Shown: positions 26,222 to 34,196, counted from the stretch's first letter. The stretch is 64,000 nucleotides of DNA from Chloroflexota bacterium (GCA_021787595.1 JAJYLQ010000008.1:84395-148394); one strand, 5' to 3'. The notes: generated from the letters alone by a model not told the origin. Made by a program: numbers and translations.

Positions 26222-26869
26222 ATGCTGCGTCGCATCCATGCCGAAATGCTGCGAAGCGCGGTCGGTTCGGAGTTCGGCCCGCGCGCGCTCGATGCGATCA
26301 TCGCTTCCAATCTTGGACAGGACGATTTTTTGACGGGCCAGATCGGCCACGAGGAATATCATTTCGACAACAATGCTTTTGAAAAATCCCGCGCCTTCCT
26401 CGAAGACCAGCGCGCCTTGATCGCGCCCGCTTTGGAAAACGGCGATGTCGAAACGGCATGGCGTGCTTTTGGAAAGTTGACGCACACCGCGCAGGATTTT
26501 TATTCCCACAGCAATTACGTGGATTTATGGCTGTCCTTCCAGCCCGATGGCTTGAAGCCGGCGCCGTCCGAGATCGAGCCGCTGGACGATGTGTTGATCG
26601 AGAGTCCGGCATTGCGTTCTGGAAGAATCTATTATCCGCTGGAGGCGCTGGCCTTCGTTCGCCCGTTGAGAAAACTGGTCATTCCATTCCTGCCGCGCGA
26701 TTCGCACGCGTGGATGAACCTGGATTCTGCCGAACGCGGGCCGCTGTTCGAGTATGCTTTGCGGGCCGCGACCAAACGGACGCGTTACGAATTCGATGCC
26801 ACCACGCGAAGTTTCTCTCCCGGATTGCTGGCTTTGTTCCGCGATCTTTCATCCGACCATGCCGCGTAA
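26222..26869 (+). CDS. Het-C-like / zinc-dependent phospholipase C-like protein
   Basis: 215 residues, mostly helical. IGHEEYHFDNN and KLTHTAQDFYSHSNYVDLW are hallmarks of the HET-C/phospholipase C-like fold, with several His and Asp placed like zinc ligands. It has no signal peptide. It starts immediately after the cyclase stop (ATG 26222) and overlaps the methyltransferase start by 11 bases. Catalytic activity is not certain. It could be regulated with the cyclase. Confidence 0.65.
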   Translation: MLRRIHAEMLRSAVGSEFGPRALDAIIASNLGQDDFLTGQIGHEEYHFDNNAFEKSRAFLEDQRALIAPALENGDVETAWRAFGKLTHTAQDFYSHSNYVDLWLSFQPDGLKPAPSEIEPLDDVLIESPALRSGRIYYPLEALAFVRPLRKLVIPFLPRDSHAWMNLDSAERGPLFEYALRAATKRTRYEFDATTRSFSPGLLALFRDLSSDHAA

Positions 26870-27737
26870 AAAAACAAAAACGTCCTCGTTCGGTTCGCCT
26901 GGCCGCGCCGGGCATGACGCGTCGGCTTTTTATTCGATGCGCTTGTATGAAGACCAGCCGCAATCCGCGGATTTGGAATATCACGAAAATCCGATTCCCG
27001 CTGAAACGCTGGACACGATCTTCAATACATCGTCCGAATCCATGCGCGAACTGCCGAATGACTCTGTGCATTTGATGGTCACATCGCCGCCGTATAACGT
27101 GGGCAAGGATTACGATGAAGATTTGTCGCTGGAGGAATATCTTGCCTTCCTGAAACGCGTCTGGGCGGGGACGTATCGCGTGCTTGTCCCCGGCGGGCGC
27201 GCTTGCATCAACGTCGCGAATCTCGGACGCAAGCCCTACATTCCGCTCCACGCGTTCATCATGCGCGACATGATCGAACTTGGATTCCTGATGCGCGGCG
27301 AAATCATTTGGGATAAAGGCGCTTCGGCGAGTCAATCCACCGCGTGGGGATCGTGGCAATCGGCATCGAATCCGACTCTGCGCGATACGCATGAATATAT
27401 TTTGGTTTTCTCGAAAGGAAATTTTCGACGCGAGAAATTAGATGGAAGAAGCGATACAATCACCAAAGAAGAATTCCTTGAATTCACCAAATCCGTTTGG
27501 AACTTTGCGGCGGAATCCGCAAAGAAGATCGGACATCCCGCGCCGTTTCCAATTGAACTACCGTATCGCTTGATTCAACTTTATACCTTCTCAAATGAAA
27601 TTATTCTCGATCCGTTCATGGGATCGGGTCAAACCGCGCTGGCGGCGTTGAAGGCTGGAAGGCATTATGTGGGTTATGAAACGAACGAAGAGTATTTGAA
27701 GTTGGCAAGAAGCCGTATAAACACATGGCGAGATTGA
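26859..27737 (+). CDS. Beta-class DNA methyltransferase (N4-cytosine or N6-adenine)
   Basis: 292 residues. Motif IV (TSPPYN, about 75-80) precedes motif I (DPFMGSGQT, about 251-259), the beta-class order. The SPPY form is more usual in N4-cytosine enzymes. The target-recognition part between them is short. The tail ends LKLARSRINTWRD. No restriction gene is adjacent, so it may be an orphan. ATG 26859 lies within the end of the Het-C-like gene; longer upstream frames have no family support. Two truncated copies of its 3' part occur at 29880-30334 and 32888-32993. Confidence 0.9.
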   Translation: MPRKKTKTSSFGSPGRAGHDASAFYSMRLYEDQPQSADLEYHENPIPAETLDTIFNTSSESMRELPNDSVHLMVTSPPYNVGKDYDEDLSLEEYLAFLKRVWAGTYRVLVPGGRACINVANLGRKPYIPLHAFIMRDMIELGFLMRGEIIWDKGASASQSTAWGSWQSASNPTLRDTHEYILVFSKGNFRREKLDGRSDTITKEEFLEFTKSVWNFAAESAKKIGHPAPFPIELPYRLIQLYTFSNEIILDPFMGSGQTALAALKAGRHYVGYETNEEYLKLARSRINTWRD

Positions 27738-27765
27738 TTATAACCATCAACCGAGTTATTCAATT

Positions 27766-27804
27766 AATTGAGTGCCATCAAAAGGTCATTGATGGCACTC
27801 AATT
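27766..27804. terminator. Perfect 15-bp hairpin between convergent genes
   Basis: AATTGAGTGCCATCA (27766-27780) and TGATGGCACTCAATT (27790-27804) pair perfectly around a 9-base loop. It lies between the methyltransferase and a convergent secreted-protein gene. The hairpin at 30345-30384 shares its outer eight pairs. Confidence 0.8.
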
Positions 27805-27826
27805 TCTGTGCAATCGCAGAGCAATT

Positions 27827-28414
27827 CTATGGCAGAAATTGTCCGGTCACGAAGTTGAATTGCCCGGTGCCTCCGCCTTCAGTGCTGAAGAAAAGGATGT
27901 TGCCTTCAACCTTTGTCGCGGTCAAAGGCCCTTTTGAGGTAGTGTAATCAGTCATCGTTGACGGTGTCGTCGTACCAAGTCTATGGCTGGCACAGGGATC
28001 GGCAGAATCTACCAAGACTCGGATCAATCCCTGATTTGGTTCATTGGTTGGCGCACCAACCCATATCGTATAGTAGTTCCCTCCAAATGCTGCAATCGCC
28101 TTGGTGGTAATGATGAATTCCCGCGCATCGAAAGGAGGTGCGCCAGTATCCGGACCTGGGGTAGCAACGTAGGTCGCTCCCGGACCCGGGAACGGACATG
28201 AGGCAGGCTTGGTTGCTGTTGGTAGGCTGAGATCAGATTTTGGGGCATGCGGTCCTGTTTCAGCAGTTGCTTGCAATTGTGTCTGCACGGCTTCGAATGT
28301 TTGTTTGGCAGGTGGTTCTACAAACGGCGTTGTGTTCGCGCGGGCAATGGTAAAGATGCTGACCATCGCCACTATTAATACCGATATGACCAAGATGGAA
28401 ATCCGTTTATTCAT
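27827..28414 (-). CDS. Secreted hypothetical protein
   Basis: 195 residues. The N-terminus has a basic start and a hydrophobic core (ISILVISVLIVAMVSIFTIA) followed by RANTT, a signal peptide with likely signal peptidase I cleavage or an anchor. The rest is rich in T, P, G and S and ends STEGGGTGQFNFVTGQFLP. No known domain is recognised. GGAGCAAAC precedes the start on the minus strand. Its base composition is more AT-rich than the methyltransferase beside it. Confidence 0.65.
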   Translation of the reverse strand: MNKRISILVISVLIVAMVSIFTIARANTTPFVEPPAKQTFEAVQTQLQATAETGPHAPKSDLSLPTATKPASCPFPGPGATYVATPGPDTGAPPFDAREFIITTKAIAAFGGNYYTIWVGAPTNEPNQGLIRVLVDSADPCASHRLGTTTPSTMTDYTTSKGPLTATKVEGNILFFSTEGGGTGQFNFVTGQFLP

Positions 28415-28469
28415 AGTTTGCTCCTACTTTTGGTATTCGATTTTTGTAGCATCGTCAATTGATCCTTAG

Positions 28470-29501
28470 CTACTGACCTTGATATTTGATATTTGTGGCA
28501 TAGTCAAGTGTGCCTTGACTACTGACCTGATTCCAAAGTTGCTGCCAAGCGTAAGTCGGGGTCCATGCCGTTGACGAGCCTGCACAATAAGTGCCAGTGA
28601 TAGGATCGGATTGGTTGCAGTCCGCCAGTACGCCTTTGTAAAACATATAGTATCCCAAATTCATCCAACTGTTCAAGTTACCCTGATTGTAAATTTCAGG
28701 TTGCGGATACTCTGGCACGCCTGCACCATAGGCAACATAGTACACATCGCTGGCTATCCAACCTCTATCGTTGTATGCCAGGCATGCAGCTGGCACGTTG
28801 GCAGAACCGTAGTCTATGAAGAGGGCGCTCGAAGGATCATTCGAATTGAAGCCATCTACAAAGTTCCGAGTTTTCGTTGGGCAATCCCACCATTTGCCAG
28901 TTGGATCATTATAAGGTTGTTCCATATCATCACCACCCCAAGCGGTGATTTGCCATGAGTAACCACTATTCTTCAACCATGTTTGCACATCATTTACTAC
29001 ATTGCCCCATTGCTGAGCAGCGGCATAAGGAGTACACGTTCCTCCGGAACGGCATTGATCGTAGTTGTTGACACCAATGGTTATTTTAAGTTTTGGGCAA
29101 GTTCCTGTTTTGTTATACCATCCCGCCGCGTAATTTTCCGCGGCTTGCTCTACAACTCCATCCGAAACGAATGTGCCATTGTTGAAATCAGAGACCCCAT
29201 ACACTCCGCCTTGGTAATATACCTGACCGAAGTCCAGCATTACCGCGGCATTTGTACAGTTGGAGTTATCCCGGGTTCCATCGTTCTGACCGAGAGTGTA
29301 CATCGAACTCGAGTCGGGAAATTTAATGTACCAGGCATGCGCATACGGAGGGGGCGTGGTCTGTGCGGCAGAAACTGGTGTAGCATATTGGAATATTAAG
29401 ATAAGTACCAGGAGGGTTAGAATGCTGGTACTCACATAATATCCAAGCCTGCTAATTCGCTTCAGTGCCAGCGCAACAGGAAAAGTTGTTAGTCTTCTCA
29501 T
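28470..29501 (-). CDS. Secreted hypothetical protein, possibly glycosidase-like
   Basis: 343 residues from ATG 29501, chosen because AAAAGGAGAATAC lies just upstream; the longer frame from 29573 has no such site. A signal sequence with one strong helix (YYVSTSILTLLVLILIFQYA) ends at VSAAQ. The mature part is rich in aromatic residues and Gly/Asn, with ITAWGGDDMEQPYNDPTGKWW and YYVAYGAGVPEYPQPEIYNQ; the latter suggests a TIM-barrel-like cell-wall or carbohydrate protein, but no family can be named. It sits downstream of a palindrome and a LuxR remnant. Confidence 0.65.
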   Translation of the reverse strand: MRRLTTFPVALALKRISRLGYYVSTSILTLLVLILIFQYATPVSAAQTTPPPYAHAWYIKFPDSSSMYTLGQNDGTRDNSNCTNAAVMLDFGQVYYQGGVYGVSDFNNGTFVSDGVVEQAAENYAAGWYNKTGTCPKLKITIGVNNYDQCRSGGTCTPYAAAQQWGNVVNDVQTWLKNSGYSWQITAWGGDDMEQPYNDPTGKWWDCPTKTRNFVDGFNSNDPSSALFIDYGSANVPAACLAYNDRGWIASDVYYVAYGAGVPEYPQPEIYNQGNLNSWMNLGYYMFYKGVLADCNQSDPITGTYCAGSSTAWTPTYAWQQLWNQVSSQGTLDYATNIKYQGQ

Positions 29502-29572
29502 TTTGTATTCTCCTTTTGAATAGAAATGTACAACCACTACTTTCACTCTACACCTTTTGGAGTCATTTGTCA

Positions 29573-29588
29573 CTGGAATTAATACCAG
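29573..29588. promoter_or_regulatory. Conserved palindrome CTGGAATTAATACCAG (copy 1)
   Basis: Inverted repeat CTGG-ATTAAT-CCAG with an A/A mismatch pair at positions 5 and 12. It lies about 72-87 bases upstream of the 28470-29501 gene and just after the stop of a LuxR-type remnant. An exact copy at 31791-31806 precedes another secreted-protein gene. It resembles a LuxR-family operator in form. Confidence 0.45.
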
Positions 29589-29603
29589 TTTTTTCCCTGG
29601 GAA

Positions 29604-29894
29604 TTATTCGAGGTTGTCAGACAAATATCTATGCGCCCAAGCCGCGGCTTCCTGGCGCGAATGCACCTCTAGCTTCTTCAAAATATTGCTGACGTGATAG
29701 GAAACCGTCTTGGATGTTACATTCGTCGCTTGCGCTATATCTGCATTGCTTGATCCATCCGCTAATAGTTTCAATAATTCCCGTTCGCGCTCCGTTAGGC
29801 TTTCCAACTTTTTCCCAGCAGTTTCTCGCCAGCGATGTACTCTTTCGAATTGCTCTTGCGTAAAGAGACATTCACCGTTTGCTGCGCGGCGAGA
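29604..29894 (-). pseudogene. LuxR-type regulator, truncated at its N-terminus
   Basis: The minus frame opens just after a stop codon at 29895-29897 and reads through FTQEQFERVHRWRETAGKK into LTERERELLKLLADG, then IAQATNVTSKTVSYHVSNI and LKKLEVHSRQEAAAW, ending at 29604. This is a complete GerE/LuxR DNA-binding domain with a short lead. Anything N-terminal is lost where the sequence switches to a methyltransferase copy at about 29880. A TTG at 29807 could still start the bare HTH domain. Its last bases and the downstream palindrome recur at 31757-31850. Confidence 0.7.
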
Positions 29895-30334
29895 TTATAT
29901 GGGATAAAGGCGCTTCGGCTAGTCAATCCACCGCGTGGGGATCGTGGCAATCGGCATCGAACCCGACTCTGCGCGATACGCATGAATATATTTTGGTTTT
30001 CTCAAAGGGAAACTTTCGCCGCGAAAAAGTTGATGGCCGTGCTCCTACGATCTCCAAAGAAGAATTTTCGGAATTCACAAAATCCGTTTGGAACTTTGCG
30101 GCGGAATCCGCAAAGAAGATCGGACATCCCGCGCCGTTTCCAATTGAACTACCGTATCGCTTGATTCAACTTTATACATTCTCGAACGAAATTGTGCTCG
30201 ATCCATTCATGGGATCGGGTCAAACCGCGCTGGCGGCGTTGAAGGCTGGAAGGCATTATGTGGATTATGAAACGAACGAAGAGTATTTGAAGCTGGCAGA
30301 GAAGCGTATAAGCGAAACGCGGGATCGATCGTAA
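29880..30334 (+). pseudogene. Truncated second copy of the DNA methyltransferase
   Basis: About 150 codons matching residues from LMRGEIIWDKGAS of the intact gene to its end, with only scattered changes (for example GRAPTISKEEFSEF for GRSDTITKEEFLEF). Motif I DPFMGSGQT is intact, but motif IV and the whole N-terminal half are absent, so it cannot be a working enzyme alone. The upstream junction abuts the truncated LuxR gene. It ends SETRDRS, then a perfect hairpin follows. Confidence 0.85.
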
Positions 30335-30344
30335 TTATAGAGTG

Positions 30345-30384
30345 AATTGAGTCCAGTCGGCGAGTAATTTGACTGGACTCAATT
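30345..30384. terminator. Perfect 14-bp hairpin after the second methyltransferase copy
   Basis: AATTGAGTCCAGTC (30345-30358) pairs with GACTGGACTCAATT (30371-30384) around a 12-base loop. It occupies the same place as the hairpin at 27766-27804 and keeps its outer AATTGAGT/ACTCAATT arms. Confidence 0.8.
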
Positions 30385-30406
30385 ACTATGTGATCGCGTG
30401 AAACCT

Positions 30407-30862
30407 TTACGGTAGATCAACCTCTGTGCAAGCCACGCCGCCTGAGTGGATTACTTGGATCATCCAGTGTTTCATCTCAGGTGGGAGACTGTTCACCACT
30501 TCGACATAACGGCCATTCGAGTCGGCAGTCAAGACGGGATGGCCTTCCATTCGTAGAATATGTCCATCGCTTTGTGCGCGGAGAATGTAGGTTAAATGTT
30601 CACCGGGTTGAAGCCCCGTGATCTCAAGTTGCACTGCTGTGGCTGACACAGGCTTAGCTGTTAGAGTCATGCCTTGGGGAATGGAGGTACAGATCACTGG
30701 CGTTGGCGAGGGATACAACTCTGGCGGCACCTCCTCCACCGTGATTGCTACCCTCGGCATAGATGTTGTAGTCTCTTGCCCGCCAATTCCAGCAGCCTGA
30801 GAATTGCAAGCGGACACCAAACACATTAGAAGCACGAATTCAATGCTGAGCCGTTTATTCAT
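30407..30862 (-). CDS. Small lipoprotein of unknown function
   Basis: 151 residues. The signal ends in LMCLVSAC (lipobox, Cys near 19). A Thr/Pro-rich spacer with YPSPTP follows, then a beta-rich domain (MTLTAKPVSATAVQLEITGL, HLTYILRAQSDGHILRMEG). It has no named family, but the beta domain looks like a small immunoglobulin-like fold. It follows the truncated methyltransferase copy in convergent orientation and lies 47 bases after the next secreted-protein gene. Confidence 0.65.
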   Translation of the reverse strand: MNKRLSIEFVLLMCLVSACNSQAAGIGGQETTTSMPRVAITVEEVPPELYPSPTPVICTSIPQGMTLTAKPVSATAVQLEITGLQPGEHLTYILRAQSDGHILRMEGHPVLTADSNGRYVEVVNSLPPEMKHWMIQVIHSGGVACTEVDLP

Positions 30863-30909
30863 CTATACTCCAGAGGAGACTCGATTGCTAAACCTTGATA
30901 ATACTGCGC

Positions 30910-31683
30910 TTACGGGTAGTAGGTGAAGGCTACCCCCATACTGCCATCATAGCTGTCATAGTAGTAACCATCAGAAGCAATGGTAGCAGTTAGAGGATAT
31001 TCAACGGTTGGTTGCATTTGCGGCCAATTACCGTTAAAAATGTGATAGACACTTGTGTTGCCATTCCACGACGGAGTAAAGGGTCCATCTGCATAAATGT
31101 AACTGTAGTATGTGTCAGTAGTACACCTAAGCCAGCTCCCATCGCTACCCCAATGTGTGTATGCATTTTGAACCGTCCAGTTTGCATCGCTTCTTGTCCA
31201 CCATTCCACAAGCTTATATGGTTGATATACGTCGCATAGAGAGTTGTAACAATACCTGTAATAATAATGTTTTGCATGCGATACAACACCACCCAAGCGA
31301 ACATCTTCGCCATCGTCAGAGTATTGTCCCAGGTAGGTGCAGCCGCTTGCAGCAATATTTGTAGTGGTAGAGGTGTTCTTAATTGCACAACCATTACTTG
31401 AGGGTGGCACTGCGTCTTTAGGAGCCTTACGAATTGTTATAGTAATGGTGTGGATCTCGCCGGTATCGGGATCCTTGATCTGTTGGGTCTCCGTCCGAAT
31501 AATGGGCCAATCCTTGTCCTCAAATACATGATTCTTTTCAACGGTCACTACCACCGTCGGACTTGGTGTAGCGCTTGGCGGATTTCCGCGTTGTGCCTTC
31601 GCTATTCTTGGAGTGAAACTTGCTGTAAACGCCAGCAACACCAAGATCGTGAAAAACTTGAACCATCTCAAATTGTGTTTCAT
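30910..31683 (-). CDS. Secreted hypothetical protein rich in Tyr/Trp
   Basis: 257 residues. The signal peptide (FKFFTILVLLAFTASFTPRIAKA) precedes a T/P linker (SATPSPTVVVTVEKNHVFED). The mature part holds several Cys (CAIKN, GCTYLG, RYCYNSLCD, RCTTDTYY), possibly as disulfides, and many Tyr and Trp. This fits an exported, disulfide-rich domain. No family is recognised. AAAGGAGTTTGCG precedes the ATG. A copy of the CTGG...CCAG palindrome lies 108-123 bases upstream. Confidence 0.65.
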   Translation of the reverse strand: MKHNLRWFKFFTILVLLAFTASFTPRIAKAQRGNPPSATPSPTVVVTVEKNHVFEDKDWPIIRTETQQIKDPDTGEIHTITITIRKAPKDAVPPSSNGCAIKNTSTTTNIAASGCTYLGQYSDDGEDVRLGGVVSHAKHYYYRYCYNSLCDVYQPYKLVEWWTRSDANWTVQNAYTHWGSDGSWLRCTTDTYYSYIYADGPFTPSWNGNTSVYHIFNGNWPQMQPTVEYPLTATIASDGYYYDSYDGSMGVAFTYYP

Positions 31684-31756
31684 CGCAAACTCCTTTCGAG
31701 AGTTGATGCCGTGGCTTTTCGTAGCCCCGACATCCTAAGTGAAATTTCCAATCGCC

Positions 31757-31850
31757 ACTTTCACTCTACTCCCTTCCGGATCATTTGTCACTGGAATTAA
31801 TACCAGTTTTTTTCCTGGGAATTATTCGAGGTTGTTAGACAAGTATCTCG
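31757..31850. repeat. Second copy of the LuxR 3' end and palindrome segment
   Basis: About 90 bases match 29538-29630: the shared segment runs from ACTTTCACTCTAC through the palindrome CTGGAATTAATACCAG (31791-31806) to the last codons of the LuxR remnant (RYLSNNLE then TAA on the minus strand). The match ends abruptly at about 31850. Nothing more of the regulator is left here. Confidence 0.75.
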
Positions 31851-31880
31851 TGCTCCTTAATAGCAGTCACCGAATCGATT

Positions 31881-32174
31881 TCATGGCGTCGGGGCAATTC
31901 CAAGCGGTAACAATGTTACCTTGATGTTTGTGGGTTCAAAACCATCAGCACCTTGTTGCAGAGTGAAAATAAGCATAGCCCCATACTCTCCCTGCGGTGT
32001 GACTACTTCCATTGCCACTTGTACCTCGTCGCCTGACTTACTCCTCCCCGGCATAAAGGAGCCTCCTGGCAACAAAATTCCTCCGGATCCTCCGTCGCCC
32101 TGTCCATCCGTAAGCGCTGGTGTAGAAGCACAAAATAGTTCTTTACTACAGCGAAGTTTTGAAGCTTGTTTTAC
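31881..32174 (-). pseudogene. C-terminal fragment of a secreted protein
   Basis: The frame is open from a stop at 32175-32177 but has no signal peptide or good start. It reads LFCASTPALTDGQGDGGSGG, then GDEVQVAMEVVTPQGEYGAM and ends VTLLPLGIAPTP. A weak TTG start at 32075 is possible. The composition matches the neighbouring lipoproteins (Gly and Thr/Pro rich). It was probably cut at its N-terminus by the rearrangement that left repeats in 32132-32370. Confidence 0.45.
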
Positions 32175-32370
32175 TCAATTTTTGGAAATAAAGTTCTTTA
32201 CTGGAGCCAGCCTCCGATTCCTTGAGAGGTTCAATTCAAAACAATAAAGTTCTTTACTGGACGTGGACGCAGGCCCAACATGTAGTTTGAAGATTATAAA
32301 TTCGGGCGCTATGTCCACATTTTGCCATTACAATTTTGAGCGAGTACTATGCTCAGTAAACAACTTTATT
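32132..32370. repeat. Repeated AATAAAGTTCTTTACTGGA units
   Basis: Exact 19-base copies at 32187-32205 and 32243-32261, a partial copy (AAAATAGTTCTTTACT) at 32132-32147, and an inverted near-copy at 32354-32370 (CAGTAAACAACTTTATT). The direct copies are 55-56 bases apart. Nothing else is recognised in this AT-rich gap. Confidence 0.6.
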
Positions 32371-32868
32371 GTGCCAGTACAAACTATATTGTTCTTCCAC
32401 AGCTGGGTATTCCATAACCTCGTTTAGTTGAGGTACAGCGCCCCAGTAAAAATGCACAGGTCCGCTGAGGTCAGAGCCCTGGTAAACCCAGCACTTATAG
32501 ATACCGAATCCATTTAAATCACTATATAGTGATGTAATATCCGGGTGTTGATTCATTGTCGGGTCCCGGAAGAGCCAGAGGAAAAACGTAAAGGGGCCAT
32601 TTTGTATAGTATCTCCGCCGATAATATTCGCTGGCGTGGGTTGCGGTGGAAGGGGCAGGGGGTTTGGAGTAGGCGTGTTGTGAGTAAGTAATGCGCCTGA
32701 AGTAGGAGAGGTGCGCGTCGTTGCGATCTGAGCAGATACGGTGGTTGTAAGGGATGGCGGCGTTATATTAACTTGACCACTACATGCGGCCAGCGAAAAG
32801 AATAAGACACACGCGATGATCTGTTTGCATATTTGATGATTCGTCTTCAATCTCTTGCTCAGTGACAT
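32353..32868 (-). CDS. Lipoprotein of unknown function
   Basis: 171 residues. The signal has a hydrophobic core (IIACVLFFSLAACSG) ending in the lipobox SLAAC. A long Thr/Ser/Pro linker (TPTPNPLPLPPQPTPAN) follows. The last 90 residues are beta-rich with aromatics (FTFFLWLFRDPTMNQHPDI, FYWGAVPQLNEV). No family is recognised. Its start lies about 20 bases from the third methyltransferase remnant, so its own promoter region may have been replaced. Confidence 0.65.
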   Translation of the reverse strand: MSLSKRLKTNHQICKQIIACVLFFSLAACSGQVNITPPSLTTTVSAQIATTRTSPTSGALLTHNTPTPNPLPLPPQPTPANIIGGDTIQNGPFTFFLWLFRDPTMNQHPDITSLYSDLNGFGIYKCWVYQGSDLSGPVHFYWGAVPQLNEVMEYPAVEEQYSLYWHNKVVY

Positions 32869-32887
32869 TACACTCCGGTAAAAATTT

Positions 32888-32993
32888 GATGGGCCAAATT
32901 GCGCTGGCGGCGTTGAAATCCGGACGGCATTATGTAGGATACGAAACGAATGAGGAGTATTTGAGGTTGGCGGAAAAACGAATTCACTCTTGA
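32888..32993 (+). pseudogene. Third, short remnant of the DNA methyltransferase 3' end
   Basis: About 35 codons in frame: MGQIALAALKSGRHYVGY then ETNEEYLRLAEKRIHS and stop. It matches the C-terminus of the intact enzyme, but motif I is damaged by an in-frame loss of six bases (MGSGQT became MGQI). It is directly convergent with the lipoprotein gene ending at 32995. Confidence 0.75.
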
Positions 32994-32994
32994 T

Positions 32995-33858
32995 TCACGG
33001 GTTGACGATGATGGCGTCCGGCGATCCGATTTGCACGAGATACCAAGTCTTATCGCGCAAACCGAAGAAATCCACTCTGTTTTGCCACGCGGAAGGATTA
33101 AGTTCAGCGTAGCTGCAACAGCCATAGTGGGGGATCCGGTCGTATCCAAGTGGAATCTCTTGTTCATCATACCAGGCGTTGATTTTTTGGTCGCGCTTGA
33201 AAAAGTAAAACGGTCTGTCATTGATGGTTTGAAAGCCGAAGGCTTCTTCGTAACCATATTTGTCATTGAGCAGGACGCCGTCTTCCGTAATTTGGCCGCG
33301 AACAGGTTCATCGGCATTTCCTGAAACATAAGCGGTCTCCAGTACCCAATGATTATCGTATGTCCATAAGCGGCGCAAGGCATTGAGAGGGCTGCCGGCC
33401 CCGATTGCAATACGATAGATTTCCTGCCCGTCTTCCGTGACAATTACGTTGCCTTTAGTGCCATCGTTGTTATATTCTTCTCGTGCGACAAGTTCTTGGC
33501 CGCCAAAATTAACCTGTATGGAAAGCAGGGGAGAATAGCTGAATTCCGGAATGTCTGTAAAAGGTCTACCCGGTGGAAATACCAGGGAATTGGGCCGCGT
33601 GTACCAGAGTCCTTGAACAGTTTGAACCTGGAGCGGGTCAAGTTGAAGCGTTGGATCGCCTTTGATTTCATAGGTCGCGATGCTTAGCCCGGACGCTGGT
33701 TTTGTTGGGAATATAGCCGGTGTGATCGCGGGAGAGGGATTATGGACGATTGTTTGTGTAGGCGCAATAGTCGCGGGGAGGGCTGTCGTGGATGGGGCAC
33801 AGGCAGCCAGCAAAAGAATCGGGAGGATAATCCTGAATCGGTTGAAATAATTCTTCAT
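32995..33858 (-). CDS. Lipoprotein of unknown function, multi-domain
   Basis: 287 residues from ATG 33858 (GAGGAAGACCA upstream); the frame from 33879 is longer but has no such site. The signal FRIILPILLLAACAPS gives a lipobox LLAAC. A Thr/Pro linker (APTQTIVHNPSPAITPAIFP) leads into a beta-rich region (GGQELVAREEYNNDGTKGNV) and a C-terminal part with RLWTYDNHWVLETAYV and GYEEAFGFQTINDRPFYFF. This later half recalls a repeated beta-sheet module but no family is named. It lies at the end of the accessory patchwork. Confidence 0.7.
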   Translation of the reverse strand: MKNYFNRFRIILPILLLAACAPSTTALPATIAPTQTIVHNPSPAITPAIFPTKPASGLSIATYEIKGDPTLQLDPLQVQTVQGLWYTRPNSLVFPPGRPFTDIPEFSYSPLLSIQVNFGGQELVAREEYNNDGTKGNVIVTEDGQEIYRIAIGAGSPLNALRRLWTYDNHWVLETAYVSGNADEPVRGQITEDGVLLNDKYGYEEAFGFQTINDRPFYFFKRDQKINAWYDEQEIPLGYDRIPHYGCCSYAELNPSAWQNRVDFFGLRDKTWYLVQIGSPDAIIVNP

Positions 33859-34196
33859 TGGTCTTCCTCGTGTTTGCATTCCAACTTCAACTTGTTACGA
33901 CACTCCTGTATCATAATCCCAAGCTTCGAAGCGTGGATTTATTTGCAGCGTAGGATGGCCTTATATCCCAGGGCCAAATGGTTATGACGAAAGTCGTTCT
34001 CGAAGATCAATCAGTGATATTACGCGGGTCGGGAGGGCGGGTTTACTGCCTGGAAATTCCACGCCGAAAGTTTGCCGCTTCACGGCACTTCCTTTACACA
34101 TAAGCCGTCACTTTATTATCGTCACTCGCATCTGTGGGGTATCTGCGTACGCCAGTGTTCATCTTGTGCCTGGCACAAGGGCAGGTGTCTGTGGTT
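33859..34196. other. Intergenic stretch upstream of mutS2
   Basis: 338 bases between the accessory region and mutS2 with no convincing ORF. It holds the mutS2 promoter-like site at its end; otherwise nothing is recognised. Confidence 0.5.

Noticed and set aside
32132..32261. CRISPR array from the spaced 19-base repeats
   Set aside because: Only two exact copies and one partial, one more in inverted direction, and no cas genes.
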